From positions 310,001-374,000 of the forward strand of contig NZ_JAAOZF010000001.1 in assembly GCF_011759705.1 (NCBI RefSeq): 64,000 bases of DNA. The letters run 5' to 3'. Numbering within the stretch: position 1 is the first letter of the stretch; each line of letters starts with the position of its first letter. A program made the translations under genes and the position numbers. The stretch is from Microbacterium ulmi (GTDB lineage Bacteria; Actinomycetota; Actinomycetes; Actinomycetales; Microbacteriaceae). The notes below the pieces were generated by a model that worked only from the letters and a program-made list of their open reading frames with translations, was not told the DNA's origin and ran no database searches. Shown one piece after another: positions 16,806 through 27,315 of the stretch.

Positions 16806-16837
16806 GGATGCCCCGGCCCTTGCGGGCCGGGGCATCC
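16806..16837. terminator. Strong bidirectional hairpin terminator
   Basis: A perfect 14-bp stem (16806-16819 with 16824-16837) and a TTGC loop lie between the convergent WXG100 and groL genes. The stem ends are the GGATGCC/GGCATCC word that recurs throughout the window. Confidence 0.8.
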
Positions 16838-16862
16838 GGTGTGTCAGCGCGTCAGCGTGGAC

Positions 16863-18543
<1,681 letters not shown>

Positions 18544-18546
18544 AAC

Positions 18547-18575
18547 CCATTCTGGCACTCGCCCCTGGCGAGTGC
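18547..18575 (-). promoter_or_regulatory. groL: groL promoter TTGCAC-N17-CAGAAT
   Basis: On the minus strand the -35 TTGCAC (18570-18575) and the -10 CAGAAT (18547-18552) are separated by exactly 17 nt. CIRCE element 2 fills the space between them. Confidence 0.8.
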
Positions 18576-18576
18576 A
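18550..18576 (-). promoter_or_regulatory. CIRCE element 2 (imperfect)
   Basis: GCACTC-N9-GAGTGC keeps the inner six bases of each CIRCE arm and the 9-nt spacing; the outer bases diverge. It lies between the -35 and -10 boxes, so HrcA bound here would directly block polymerase. Confidence 0.85.
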
Positions 18577-18606
18577 AGCTGTGACGGACGCAGCCGGACA
18601 CACGAA

Positions 18607-18632
18607 GACGGGATGCCTCTCGGCATCCCGTC
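18607..18632 (-). terminator. Hairpin terminator of the cold-shock gene
   Basis: A perfect 11-bp stem (GACGGGATGCC and its complement) with a TCTC loop lies directly downstream of cspA on the minus strand. Confidence 0.75.
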
Positions 18633-18652
18633 TGGGCCTTCCGCCGCGGGTG

Positions 18653-18856
18653 TCAGGCGACGATGCGCACGGACTCGGCCTGAGGACCCTTCTGTCCCGT
18701 GCCGACCGTGAACTCCACGGTCTGCCCTTCCTCGAGCACGCGGAAGCCCGACATGTCGATATTCGAGTAATGGACGAAGACGTCCTGGCCGCCGACCACG
18801 GTGATGAAGCCGTAGCCCTTCTCGGCGTTGAACCATTTGACGGTGCCCTGGGTCAT
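18653..18856 (-). CDS. cspA: Cold-shock protein CspA
   Basis: This 67-residue canonical cold-shock domain begins [18 protein letters not shown], has RNP1 (KGYGFI) and RNP2 (VFVHYS), and ends QAESVRIVA. It acts as an RNA chaperone in the cytosol. ATG 18856 has AGGAG upstream. The preceding 100 bp or so carry no clear promoter, so a long leader, as in other csp genes, is possible. It lies downstream of, and is separated by a terminator from, the LytR_C gene. Confidence 0.95.
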   Translation of the reverse strand: MTQGTVKWFNAEKGYGFITVVGGQDVFVHYSNIDMSGFRVLEEGQTVEFTVGTGQKGPQAESVRIVA

Positions 18857-18956
18857 GCGAATCTCCTGTAGCTGTGGGTCATCGCCATGAAATCACGGCC
18901 CGCGAAGGCGTGAGCCCCGTTCGAGCGACTATTGACACGCGCGCATAGAAGTGTTT

Positions 18957-18977
18957 ACCCGCGTGAAACACGCGGGT
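18957..18977 (-). terminator. Hairpin terminator after the LytR_C gene
   Basis: A perfect 9-bp stem ACCCGCGTG/CACGCGGGT with a 3-nt loop lies 9 nt beyond the stop of the minus-strand LytR_C gene. Confidence 0.65.
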
Positions 18978-18986
18978 CGAAGGGCT

Positions 18987-19562
18987 TCAGGATGTCGGAG
19001 CCGGCGTCGCTCCCGCGGCCGTGCGGTCGAGGCCGATGACGATCGCGAGCTGCCGCGCCTCCGGGTCGTCGAGGGGCTGATAGACATCGCTCTGCGCCGT
19101 CTTGGCGCCCCCGATGACCTGCGCGAGTCCCAGCGCCGCCGCCTCGTCCTCCGGGTAGGCGAAGAAGACCGTCGTCTCGGCGAAGTCCTGCGACTGCGCA
19201 TCGCCCGCCGTGACGGAGTCCGCCGCCCAGCCGCCCGCGACGACCACGTCCTTCAGCTGCGTCGCGAGCCCGTCCTCGGGCGTCGCATTGAGGATCAGCA
19301 CGCGGTAGCTCGTGTCGACGACCGGCTCCACGGCGGGGGGTGCGACGACCGTCGGAGTGGGCGTCGGGAAGAGCACGACGCGGCCGGAGGCCAGCAGGGT
19401 TCCGAAGATGCCGAGCGTCACGAGCACGATCGTCGCGAGCGCCGCCCAGAGGAACACGACCCAGCCGCGCATGCGGGGCTGCTCCGCGCGGTGGGCGCCG
19501 ACGCGGTCGACGTCCTCGGGGAGGTCGTCGAAGCGGTCCCGGGGGAAGGTCGTTTTCGGCAC
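18987..19562 (-). CDS. LytR C-terminal-domain membrane protein
   Basis: The protein has 191 residues. A cytoplasmic N-terminus is followed by one membrane helix (WVVFLWAALATIVLVTLGIFG, about 33-55), a Pro/Thr linker and a LytR_C domain (about 85-180: YRVLILNATPEDGLATQLKDVVVAGGW...VFFAYPEDEAAALGLAQVIGGA). In LytR-CpsA-Psr proteins this domain follows the phosphotransferase; here it stands alone, anchored outside the membrane, with an unknown cell-wall role. GTG 19562 is 6 nt from the -10 box TAACAT, so it is probably leaderless. Confidence 0.88.
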   Translation of the reverse strand: MPKTTFPRDRFDDLPEDVDRVGAHRAEQPRMRGWVVFLWAALATIVLVTLGIFGTLLASGRVVLFPTPTPTVVAPPAVEPVVDTSYRVLILNATPEDGLATQLKDVVVAGGWAADSVTAGDAQSQDFAETTVFFAYPEDEAAALGLAQVIGGAKTAQSDVYQPLDDPEARQLAIVIGLDRTAAGATPAPTS

Positions 19563-19568
19563 CCCACG

Positions 19569-19574
19569 ATGTTA
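19569..19574 (-). promoter_or_regulatory. -10 box TAACAT of the LytR_C gene
   Basis: On the minus strand TAACAT lies exactly 6 nt before GTG 19562. Confidence 0.5.
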
Positions 19575-19626
19575 CCCGGCCGCGCGTCGCGCTCCCCGTG
19601 AGGCGGCGGCACGCCGGCATCCATCG

Positions 19627-19878
19627 TCAGCGCGGGGCGCCCGCAGCCCGCGCGAGGCGAGCCCGCAGCCGCTCGTCGCGCAGCCGCCTGAGCCTCTTGA
19701 CGAGCATGGGATCGTGCTCCTGCGCATCCGTCGTCTCGATGAGGCGGCCGAGCAGCTGGTAGTACCGCGCGGGCGAGAGCCCGAGATCCGCGCGGATCGC
19801 CTCCTCCTTCGCCCCGGCGTGCCGACGCCACTCCGCTTCGAAGTCGAGGATGGCGCGGTCGCGGTCGGAGAGGGGCAC
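19627..19878 (-). CDS. DUF3263 domain protein
   Basis: This 83-residue all-helical protein begins MPLSDRDRAILDFEAEWWRH-like and contains LGLSPARYYQLLGRLI, a helix-turn-helix-like segment that defines DUF3263. The C-terminus is Arg-rich (RLRRLRDERLRARLARAAG), so nucleic-acid binding is plausible but unproven. It usually sits beside the LytR_C gene in actinobacteria, as here. GTG 19878 has no Shine-Dalgarno sequence. The -10 box TAGCGT lies 6 nt upstream, and its TAG is also the stop codon of the upstream DUF2332 gene. Confidence 0.9.
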   Translation of the reverse strand: MPLSDRDRAILDFEAEWRRHAGAKEEAIRADLGLSPARYYQLLGRLIETTDAQEHDPMLVKRLRRLRDERLRARLARAAGAPR

Positions 19879-19884
19879 GACGCC

Positions 19885-19890
19885 ACGCTA
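19885..19890 (-). promoter_or_regulatory. -10 box TAGCGT overlapping a stop codon
   Basis: The first three bases of the hexamer (19888-19890) are the TAG stop of the DUF2332 gene; DUF3263 starts 6 nt downstream. Confidence 0.5.
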
Positions 19891-20877
19891 CCGCCGGCCG
19901 CCCGCAGTCCCCGCGCGCCACTCCACGGATGCCCCGAGCGGATCGACGGCCGCGAGAGGCACGCCGTCGCGGCCGAGGACGAACCCTCCCCACGAGTGCG
20001 GATCGAGCGGCGGATGCCACGCCTCGTGGAGTCCGGGCGGGTCGATCGTGATCCAGACGGCGTCGAGCTCGCGCAGCGTCGCGATGAGCCGCTCACGCCC
20101 TGCACGCGGGATGTGCGGGAGCACGCCCGGTGTCGTGACGACGAGCGTCGCGCCGCGCGGCGCGCGGGACGCGGCATCCCGCAGCACGTCCGGCCGGGAC
20201 GCGTCACCGCGGATCATGAGCGGCGGGTCGGCAGCGACGATGTCGAGGGCCGCCTCGATGCGTGCCGCCCGGCCCTCCTCCCCCGGCCAGACGAGGGTCG
20301 TGAGGAACCGGCGGTCGCGGGCGTCTGCGGCGTCGAGGGGCTCGAGGTCGAGACCGGCGCGCCAGACGACGTCCGGAAGCCGCAGCAGCGGGTCGCCGGT
20401 CAGCGCGGCGTCGAGCACGACGCGCGACGGGCCGCGTGCGGGATCGAGCGAGGGACCGCCCCGATAGCGGTACGAGTACCTGTCGGGATACAGGCACAGC
20501 CCCGCGCTCGCGCCCAGCTCGAGCAGCGCGACAGGCCCCACCACGGTGCTCAGCGCGGGAAGGAGCGCCGCGCAGCGCAGCGGCTCGTTCGTCTGCAGGC
20601 TCCGGCGCCCCGCCTCGTCGACGAGCTCGTCGGCGTGCCCGGCGACCCACGACGCCCAGCCCGCGTATCGGCCCTCGCGGGCTCCGAGCAGGCGCGTCAC
20701 GGCGAACACGAGCGGAGGCTGCCGTCGTGCCGAGGGGATGCGCGCGAGGATCCGCGCCACGTCGTCGTCGGCCGCGACGCCCGCCGCCCACTCCTCGTAC
20801 ACGGCGGATCGCCCGGGGGCCTCGTCGCGCGCGAACCGCGCGAAGCGCTCCTGCACGGCGCGGGTCTCGGCATCCAT
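19888..20877 (-). CDS. DUF2332 family protein
   Basis: The protein has 329 residues. Family features are GWASWVAGHADELVDE, LLELGASAGLCLYPDRYSY (a Gly-rich, methyltransferase-like loop) and WITIDPPGLHEAWHPPLDPHSW near the C-terminus. The function is not established; the LELGASAGL pattern suggests a Rossmann-type fold. ATG 20877 begins 6 nt after GAGAAT, so it is probably leaderless. Its stop overlaps the promoter of the downstream DUF3263 gene. Confidence 0.88.
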   Translation of the reverse strand: MDAETRAVQERFARFARDEAPGRSAVYEEWAAGVAADDDVARILARIPSARRQPPLVFAVTRLLGAREGRYAGWASWVAGHADELVDEAGRRSLQTNEPLRCAALLPALSTVVGPVALLELGASAGLCLYPDRYSYRYRGGPSLDPARGPSRVVLDAALTGDPLLRLPDVVWRAGLDLEPLDAADARDRRFLTTLVWPGEEGRAARIEAALDIVAADPPLMIRGDASRPDVLRDAASRAPRGATLVVTTPGVLPHIPRAGRERLIATLRELDAVWITIDPPGLHEAWHPPLDPHSWGGFVLGRDGVPLAAVDPLGASVEWRAGTAGGRR

Positions 20878-20883
20878 CGCCCC

Positions 20884-20889
20884 ATTCTC
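20884..20889 (-). promoter_or_regulatory. -10 box GAGAAT of the DUF2332 gene
   Basis: On the minus strand GAGAAT is exactly 6 nt before ATG 20877. Confidence 0.45.
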
Positions 20890-21030
20890 CCGGCTGACCT
20901 GAAGCTCCCACGGGACCGCACCGGCCCGGCGTCGGGTTGAATAGAGGGGCGACGCGTCGGTGCGACCCCCTCTCCGGGCGGCCGCGACGCGCCGCCATCC
21001 GCTCCGAGAGGAGCCGTGAAGGAGCCAGCG

Positions 21031-21432
21031 ATGACCTACGCAGTGAAGAAGTCCGACGACGAGTGGCGCCAGGAGCTCGACCCCCAGCAGTACGCCGTCC
21101 TCCGCGAGGCGGCGACCGAGCGGGCCTGGACGGGCGAGCTGCTCGACGAGAGCCGCGCGGGCCTCTACACGTGCGCCGCGTGCGGCGCCGAGCTGTTCAA
21201 GAGCGGGACGAAGTTCGACTCGCACTGCGGCTGGCCGAGCTTCTACGAGTCGATCCGGCCTGAGGCCGTCGAGCTCATCGAGGACCGCAGCCACGGGATG
21301 CTGCGCACCGAGGTGCGCTGCGCGAACTGCGGATCGCATCTGGGGCACGTGTTCCCCGACGGCTTCGGAACGCCCACGGGCGACCGCTACTGCATGAACT
21401 CGATCGCCCTCGAGTTCACCCCCGAGTCGTGA
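21031..21432 (+). CDS. msrB: Peptide-methionine (R)-S-oxide reductase MsrB
   Basis: The protein has 133 residues. Two zinc-binding CxxC motifs (CAAC and CANC), the substrate motif HCGWPSFY and the catalytic Cys in RYCMNSIALEF are all present. It reduces the R epimer of methionine sulfoxide, with thioredoxin as electron donor. ATG 21031 is preceded by AAGGAG; an in-frame upstream start at 21016 would contain this ribosome site. The stop overlaps the next gene by 4 nt (GTGA), so the nitroreductase-like gene is coupled to it. Confidence 0.96.
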   Translation: MTYAVKKSDDEWRQELDPQQYAVLREAATERAWTGELLDESRAGLYTCAACGAELFKSGTKFDSHCGWPSFYESIRPEAVELIEDRSHGMLRTEVRCANCGSHLGHVFPDGFGTPTGDRYCMNSIALEFTPES

Positions 21433-22031
21433 CGGTCGCCGCGCCCTCGCCGCACGCCGCCCTCGACGCGGTGCGGTCGCGCCGCTCGTGGTCGAAGGTG
21501 ACGGATGCCGCGCCCACCCGCTCCGAGCTGCTCACGCTCGTCTCGGCCGCCGGCCGCGTCGCCGACCACTCCTCGCTGCGCCCGTGGCGGCTCATCGAGC
21601 TGCGCGGCGACGACCGCGAACGGCTCGGCCGCGCGATCGCGAAGGCCGAAGGCGACGCCAAGCCCTCGACCAAGCCGCTGCGCGCGCCCCTGCTCATCGC
21701 CGTCGTCGCGAGCTACCGCAAGAGCGACAAGGTCCCCCGCTGGGAGCAGGAGGCTGTGGCATCCGGTGTCGCACACGTGCTGAGCCTGCTGCTCGACGAA
21801 GCGGGGTGGGGCGTCATCTGGCGGACGGGCCACTACACGCGCTCGAAGGCCGTCGCGAAGGCGCACGGACTCGGCAAGAGCGAGGAGCTCCTGGGCTGGC
21901 TGTACGTCGGCGGCAAGCCGCCGCGGACGCGGCCGGAGAGGCGCAAGGCGGTCGACGCGCGTCACCACGTGTCCCGGATGCCGAAGAAGGGCGCGAGCGC
22001 GGACGCGGAAGCGGATCCGACACTGCTCTGA
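21429..22031 (+). CDS. Nitroreductase-family flavoprotein
   Basis: The protein has 200 residues. The N-terminal RSRRSWSKVTDAAPTRSELL followed by AGRVADHSSLRPWRL is the FMN-binding entry of the nitroreductase family; LLLDEAGWGVIWRTG and LGWLYVGG complete the fold. It probably reduces small electrophiles with NAD(P)H. Coupling to msrB suggests an oxidative-stress role (inference). The start is GTG 21429. The last codons and stop lie in a 20-bp tandem duplication. Confidence 0.88.
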   Translation: MTVAAPSPHAALDAVRSRRSWSKVTDAAPTRSELLTLVSAAGRVADHSSLRPWRLIELRGDDRERLGRAIAKAEGDAKPSTKPLRAPLLIAVVASYRKSDKVPRWEQEAVASGVAHVLSLLLDEAGWGVIWRTGHYTRSKAVAKAHGLGKSEELLGWLYVGGKPPRTRPERRKAVDARHHVSRMPKKGASADAEADPTLL

Positions 22032-22053
22032 GCGATCCGACGCTGCTCTGAGC
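22014..22053. repeat. 20-bp tandem duplication spanning the nitroreductase stop codon
   Basis: Copy 1 (22014-22033) and copy 2 (22034-22053) differ by one base. Both contain a TGA; the second is in another frame. A short GAGCC/GGCTC inverted repeat follows. Confidence 0.9.
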
Positions 22054-22058
22054 CGGGC

Positions 22059-23021
22059 TCAGCGCCGCCGCGGGGCCCATCGCCACGGCACGGACGCGAC
22101 GACGACGGAGGCCAGGGCGATCGTGACGATCGCGAGCTCGACGGCGAGCCCTGGGCTCGCCGACGCCGGCCATGCCAGATCGAGCACGAGCGCCGCAACG
22201 AGCTGTCCCGCGATCGCGCCGAGCCCCAGCAGCAGGACGCCCGTGTACACGACGATCGCCGACGACAGGAAGATGTACGCGACGCCGAGCGCCCCGCCGA
22301 GGTAGATCCAGGGATCGGTCGGGAAGGGCTCGGGGCTTCCGACGATCGCGACGTGCACGATCGTCGCGAGCGCGAGCAGGATCGTGCCGCCGACGAAGTT
22401 GACGAGGGTCGCGGTGAGCGCGGTCCCCACGCGCTGACCGAGGCGTCCGTTGATCGCCTGCTGCCACGCGACGCCGACGCCCGCGAGCAGCGGCAGGACG
22501 AGCATCCACGGCGGAACGCTCCCGAGGCCACCGCCCGACAGCGAGAATCCGACGGCGACGAGCGCGAGCGCCGCGCCGGCGACACGAGGCATCGTGACGG
22601 CGACGACACCGGCGGGGCCGAAGCCGATGCGGTCGACGATCAGCCCGCACAGCGTCTGCCCCGCGACATAGCCGACCGTGAACAGCGACACCCCGATGAT
22701 CGCGACGGTGAGCCCCTGCGTCGCGACCGTGAGGGCGCCTGCCGCTCCGCCCGCGAGCATCCACCACGGAACGGAGCGGTCGCGGATGCCGGATGCCAGC
22801 CGCCCGAACCCCGCGCGTCCCGCGGGGAGCACGAGCGACAGCACGATGAGGATCGCAAGACCCGAGCCGAACGAGACGACCGCCGCGGCGAACCCGTCGT
22901 CGAGGCGGATGCCGAGCTGCCCGTTGATGCGGGCCTGCACGGCCGTGAGGACTCCGACGAAGACTGCGCCCGACACGGCGATCCAGGCGGGAACGCGCCT
23001 CCCGCCGCCCCCTGATGACAC
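22059..23021 (-). CDS. YdcZ-type (DUF606) DMT transporter
   Basis: The protein has about 320 residues with ten hydrophobic segments in two homologous halves (VFVGVLTAVQARINGQLG and GVGVAWQQAINGRLGQRVG start the two repeats). This is the duplicated DMT_YdcZ architecture. The substrate is unknown. The start is uncertain: GTG 23021 precedes the first helix by about 10 residues; GTG 23042 and GTG 23105 are also in frame, but both lie in a 63-bp repeat next to the tRNA and none has a convincing ribosome site. Confidence 0.82.
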   Translation of the reverse strand: MSSGGGGRRVPAWIAVSGAVFVGVLTAVQARINGQLGIRLDDGFAAAVVSFGSGLAILIVLSLVLPAGRAGFGRLASGIRDRSVPWWMLAGGAAGALTVATQGLTVAIIGVSLFTVGYVAGQTLCGLIVDRIGFGPAGVVAVTMPRVAGAALALVAVGFSLSGGGLGSVPPWMLVLPLLAGVGVAWQQAINGRLGQRVGTALTATLVNFVGGTILLALATIVHVAIVGSPEPFPTDPWIYLGGALGVAYIFLSSAIVVYTGVLLLGLGAIAGQLVAALVLDLAWPASASPGLAVELAIVTIALASVVVASVPWRWAPRRR

Positions 23022-23113
23022 GTTCGAGTCGACGCCGGACACGAGCCGATCGCGACGCTCGCTCTCGCCACCCCCTGATGACACGTTCGAGTCGACGCCG
23101 GGCACGAGCCGAC
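23006..23113. repeat. 63-bp-period direct repeat downstream of tRNA-Thr
   Basis: A 45-bp segment at 23006-23050 recurs at 23069-23113 with about four differences. The right copy includes the last few bases of the tRNA gene. The repeat also extends the reading frame of the adjacent transporter gene in phase. Confidence 0.85.
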
Positions 23114-23179
23114 TGCGGGACTCGAACCCGCAACCCCCTAATTACAAGTTAGGTGCGCTACCAATTGCGCCAAGCCGGC
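23107..23179 (-). tRNA. tRNA-Thr (anticodon TGT)
   Basis: The minus strand folds into a full cloverleaf of 73 nt. The acceptor stem is GCCGGCT/AGTCGGC with one G-U pair, the anticodon loop is CTTGTAA with TGT, and the T-arm is GCGGG-TTCGAGT-CCCGC. The discriminator base is T and CCA is not encoded. TGT reads ACA/ACG threonine codons. Confidence 0.95.
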
Positions 23180-23219
23180 AGGGGGCCCAGTCTACCGGGC
23201 CGCACGCCTCGGCCCCGTG

Positions 23220-24155
23220 CTACGGGGTCGTGCTCGGGGTCGGGCTGGGGGTCACGTAGTAGTCGTCGCTCGCGATCGTCAGGACGAACTGCGCGAACTC
23301 GGCGGCGTCGTCGAGAGCGCCCACGTAGGTCTTGCCGTTGACGAGCACCATGGGCGCGCCCGTGAGGGCCGCTCCGTCGGTGTCGGGCAGGCCCTTCAGC
23401 GCGCGCTCCGTCGCTCCCTTGGCCCAGGTCGCGTACGTCTCGTCCTGGATGCACGAGCGCACGGTCTTGGGCGACTCGGCGCCCGAGGCGATCGCCAGGT
23501 CGGCCAGCGCCTTGTCGTCGAGGCCGTCCGAGTCGACGGTCGGCTGCTGCGTGAGCAGCGCGTGGTTGAAGGCGAAGAAGGAGTCGCGCGAGAACGACGC
23601 GACGCACGCCGCCGCGCTCGCGGCCCGCAGCGAGTACTTCGTGCCGTTGGACTTCGACGTGAGCATCGCGACGGGGTAGTACGTGAGGGTCGCGGCATCC
23701 TGATCGACCCAGGAGGCGAGCTGCTGCGCGTTGGCGACCTGGAAGTCGCGCGACTGCGGCGACAGGTAGTCGACGTACACGCGGATGTCGACCGCGCCGC
23801 GCTGCGTCTCGGTCGGATCGGGCGTGGGCTCCTCCGCCACGGGCGTCGGAGTCGGCGTGGGGTCGCCGAGGCCGCTCAGCCCCGCGGTCGCGGCGACGCC
23901 CGTGACGGCGGTCACGGCGAAGCCGTCGTGGGTGGAGTTGGCGGGGGTGAGCATCGGCTTCGACACGGCCGAGCCGACGACCCACGTCACGACGACGGCC
24001 GCCACCGCGACGACGGCCACGATGCCTGTCGCCAGCGCACCGCGGCGGATCGCGCGGGCACGGGACTGCTGGGCCTGCACGAGTTGCGCCTTCTCGCGCA
24101 CCGCCTCGCGGCGGTCGCGCTTCTCGGGCACGTGCGAAGAATCGTCGCTCGACAT
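23220..24155 (-). CDS. DsbA-like (thioredoxin-fold) membrane-anchored protein without catalytic cysteines
   Basis: The protein has 311 residues. A basic N-terminus leads to one membrane helix (about 38-62), then a Pro/Thr-rich linker and an extracytoplasmic DsbA_4-like domain starting RVYVDYLSPQSRDFQ. The usual YxCPxC active site reads LSPQS, so both redox cysteines are replaced by Ser. The cis-Pro loop TGAPMVLVNGKTYVGAL is kept. Two other cysteines (AACVASF and RSCIQDE) could form a structural disulfide. It probably binds or chaperones rather than oxidises. ATG 24155 has AGAGG upstream. Confidence 0.88.
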   Translation of the reverse strand: MSSDDSSHVPEKRDRREAVREKAQLVQAQQSRARAIRRGALATGIVAVVAVAAVVVTWVVGSAVSKPMLTPANSTHDGFAVTAVTGVAATAGLSGLGDPTPTPTPVAEEPTPDPTETQRGAVDIRVYVDYLSPQSRDFQVANAQQLASWVDQDAATLTYYPVAMLTSKSNGTKYSLRAASAAACVASFSRDSFFAFNHALLTQQPTVDSDGLDDKALADLAIASGAESPKTVRSCIQDETYATWAKGATERALKGLPDTDGAALTGAPMVLVNGKTYVGALDDAAEFAQFVLTIASDDYYVTPSPTPSTTP

Positions 24156-24391
24156 GGAACCTCTTGGGACGGCGGGGCCGCTCTGGGCGGACGGCAGCAC
24201 GGGGTGGCGCAGCCGAGCACGATGCTAGCCAGAGTGGCTGGGAGATTCCCAGACGCTGCCTCCGTGCGCGCCGTGTCGCGCCGCCATGTCATACTGAGAG
24301 GTGCGCCCGAAGGCGGGCGTGCGGGTCAAGCCCCCGCTCATCCTCACTACGGATCGTCCGGCACGTACCTGCCGGTGAAGGAGAAGAAAGC

Positions 24392-25495
<1,104 letters not shown>

Positions 25496-25509
25496 CACCT
25501 CGCATCGTC

Positions 25510-25545
25510 GCGGCGCGGGTCTCGGGATTCCGGGGCCCGCGCCGC
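25510..25545 (+). terminator. Hairpin terminator after the MsiK/UgpC gene
   Basis: A 10-bp perfect stem GCGGCGCGGG/CCCGCGCCGC with a 16-nt loop begins 15 nt after the stop codon. Confidence 0.75.
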
Positions 25546-25581
25546 GCGGTTAACCATCCCGCCGACGAGGAGAGCGAGTCC

Positions 25582-26892
25582 GTGTCGAAGTCACTGAGCA
25601 TCACCGCGAGCTCCGTCGATCCGGGAATCCTGACGCTGCCGTGGTCCACCACCCTCGGGGAGTGGCCGAGCAGTCACATCGTCTTCCTGCCCAAGGGCAT
25701 CTCCCGCCACCTCGTGCGCTTCGCGAACCTGTCGGGCCGCGTCGTGGCGATCAAGGAGACGACGGAGGAGATGGCGCGGCGCGAGTACGACATGCTGGGC
25801 AACCTCTCGCGCCTCGACGCTCCGTGCGTCGAGCGCGTCGCCGTCATCGCGGGGCGGGTGGATGCCGCGGGAGCACCGCTGCCCGCCGCGCTCGTGACGG
25901 CTCACTTGAAGTTCTCCCTCCCGTACCGTGCGCTGTTCACGCAGGTGCTGCGCCCGGACACCGCGACCCGCCTCGTCGACGCTCTGGCGCTGCTGCTGGT
26001 CCGGCTGCACAACGTCGGGTTCTTCTGGGGGGACGTGTCGCTGTCGAACACGCTGTTCCGTCGTGACGCGGGCGCGTTCGCCGCCTACCTCGTCGACGCC
26101 GAGACGGGAGAGCTCCACGAGTCGGGCCTCACGCGGGGCCAGCGACTGCACGACCTCGACGTCGCGCGCACGAACATCGCGGGCGAGATCATGGACCTGG
26201 AGGCCGGAGGGCGGCTCGAGGGCGGAGTCGACGCCGTCGCGATCGCCGACGGCATCGTCTCGTCGTACCACTCGCTGTGGGCCGCTCTGACCGACCAGGA
26301 GACGTTCCGCGCCGACGAGTCGTGGCACATCACGGAGCGTGTCCGCAAACTCAACGATCTGGGCTTCGACATCGGTGAGATGTCGATCGAGGCGACGGTG
26401 GACGGCACCCGCGTCTCGATCCAGCCGAAGGTCGTCGACGCCGGCCACCACCAGCGCCGCCTCCTGCGGCTGACGGGCCTCGACGTCGAGGAGAACCAGG
26501 CGCGCAGGCTCCTCAACGACCTCGACGAGTTCAGCGCCCGGGTGTCGCGGCTCGGCTCCGACGAGGACATGGTCGCGCACGAATGGCTGACGCGCGTGTT
26601 CGAGCCCGTCGTCCAGGCGATCCCCTTCGATCTGCGCGCGAAGCTCGAGCCCGCCGAGGTGTACCACCAGGTGCTCGAGCACCGCTGGTACGTATCGCAG
26701 GCGAACGGCCGCTCCGTTCCGCTCGCGGAGGCGCTCACGTCGTACATCGACGGCGTGCTGCGGCACCGCCGCGACGAGGCCACCCTCATGGGGCCGCCCA
26801 CCGAGACGATGACGCTGCCGATCCAGGTGCTCGGCGACGCCGCCATCGAGGCCGACGAGGACGAGGACGTCGACTGGCGCGACCTCGTCTGA
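25582..26892 (+). CDS. DUF4032 protein with kinase-like N-terminal domain
   Basis: The protein has 436 residues. The N-terminal half resembles lipopolysaccharide/aminoglycoside kinases: VAIKETTEEMARREYDML supplies a Lys-Glu pair, and LHNVGFFWGDVSLSNTLF is a Brenner-like HxxxxxxxGDxxxxN loop, followed by YLVDAETGE as the metal-binding segment. The C-terminal half (about 225-400) is DUF4032. The substrate is not known. GTG 25582 has GAGGAGAG upstream. It is the last core-like gene before the accessory region. Confidence 0.88.
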   Translation: MSKSLSITASSVDPGILTLPWSTTLGEWPSSHIVFLPKGISRHLVRFANLSGRVVAIKETTEEMARREYDMLGNLSRLDAPCVERVAVIAGRVDAAGAPLPAALVTAHLKFSLPYRALFTQVLRPDTATRLVDALALLLVRLHNVGFFWGDVSLSNTLFRRDAGAFAAYLVDAETGELHESGLTRGQRLHDLDVARTNIAGEIMDLEAGGRLEGGVDAVAIADGIVSSYHSLWAALTDQETFRADESWHITERVRKLNDLGFDIGEMSIEATVDGTRVSIQPKVVDAGHHQRRLLRLTGLDVEENQARRLLNDLDEFSARVSRLGSDEDMVAHEWLTRVFEPVVQAIPFDLRAKLEPAEVYHQVLEHRWYVSQANGRSVPLAEALTSYIDGVLRHRRDEATLMGPPTETMTLPIQVLGDAAIEADEDEDVDWRDLV

Positions 26893-26906
26893 CCTCCGAC
26901 TCCGCG

Positions 26907-27314
26907 TCACGCCGCTCCGGCGGGCCGCTCTCCCGCGACGTCCGTCGCGGCGCCAGCAGCGATGCTCGCCGCGGGGGGCGTCGGCTCGTCACCGGATCCG
27001 ACATCCTGTGCGGGGGTTGCAGGACCGGCATCCCGCCTGTCGCCGTACGGCGCCGGCGGCGAATCGTCCAGGAGCGCGTTGCGGATGATGAGTCGCGGGT
27101 CGTACTGCCGCGGATCGAGTCGGCGCCAGTCGATCTGCTCGTAGTCGTCGCCGAGGTCGCGCCGCACCTCCTCCGTCGTCTTGTCGGCCAGCTCGCGCAG
27201 GCGCCTGATGACCTGGGCTGCCCGCGACGCCAGCCCGGGGAGCCGTTCGGGCCCGAGCAGGAAGACCGCTGCGGCGAGGATGATGACGATCTTGTCGATC
27301 GAGATGCCGAGCAT
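26907..27314 (-). CDS. tatB: Sec-independent protein translocase subunit TatB
   Basis: The protein has 135 residues. One N-terminal membrane helix (ISIDKIVIILAAAVFLLGPERLP) ends with the LGPERLP hinge typical of TatB. An amphipathic helix (ASRAAQVIRRLRELADKTTEEVRRDLG) and a long Pro/Ala-rich tail follow. With TatC it forms the receptor for twin-arginine signal peptides. It is the last gene of a tatA-tatC-tatB operon, separated from tatC by 1 nt. The YDPRLIIRNALLDD segment is common in actinobacterial TatB. Confidence 0.9.
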   Translation of the reverse strand: MLGISIDKIVIILAAAVFLLGPERLPGLASRAAQVIRRLRELADKTTEEVRRDLGDDYEQIDWRRLDPRQYDPRLIIRNALLDDSPPAPYGDRRDAGPATPAQDVGSGDEPTPPAASIAAGAATDVAGERPAGAA

Positions 27315-27315
27315 G

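Noticed and set aside
23100-23180. Attachment site of an integrated element at tRNA-Thr
   Set aside because: No integrase, excisionase or distant copy of the tRNA 3' end is present; the local repeat contains only the last few tRNA bases.
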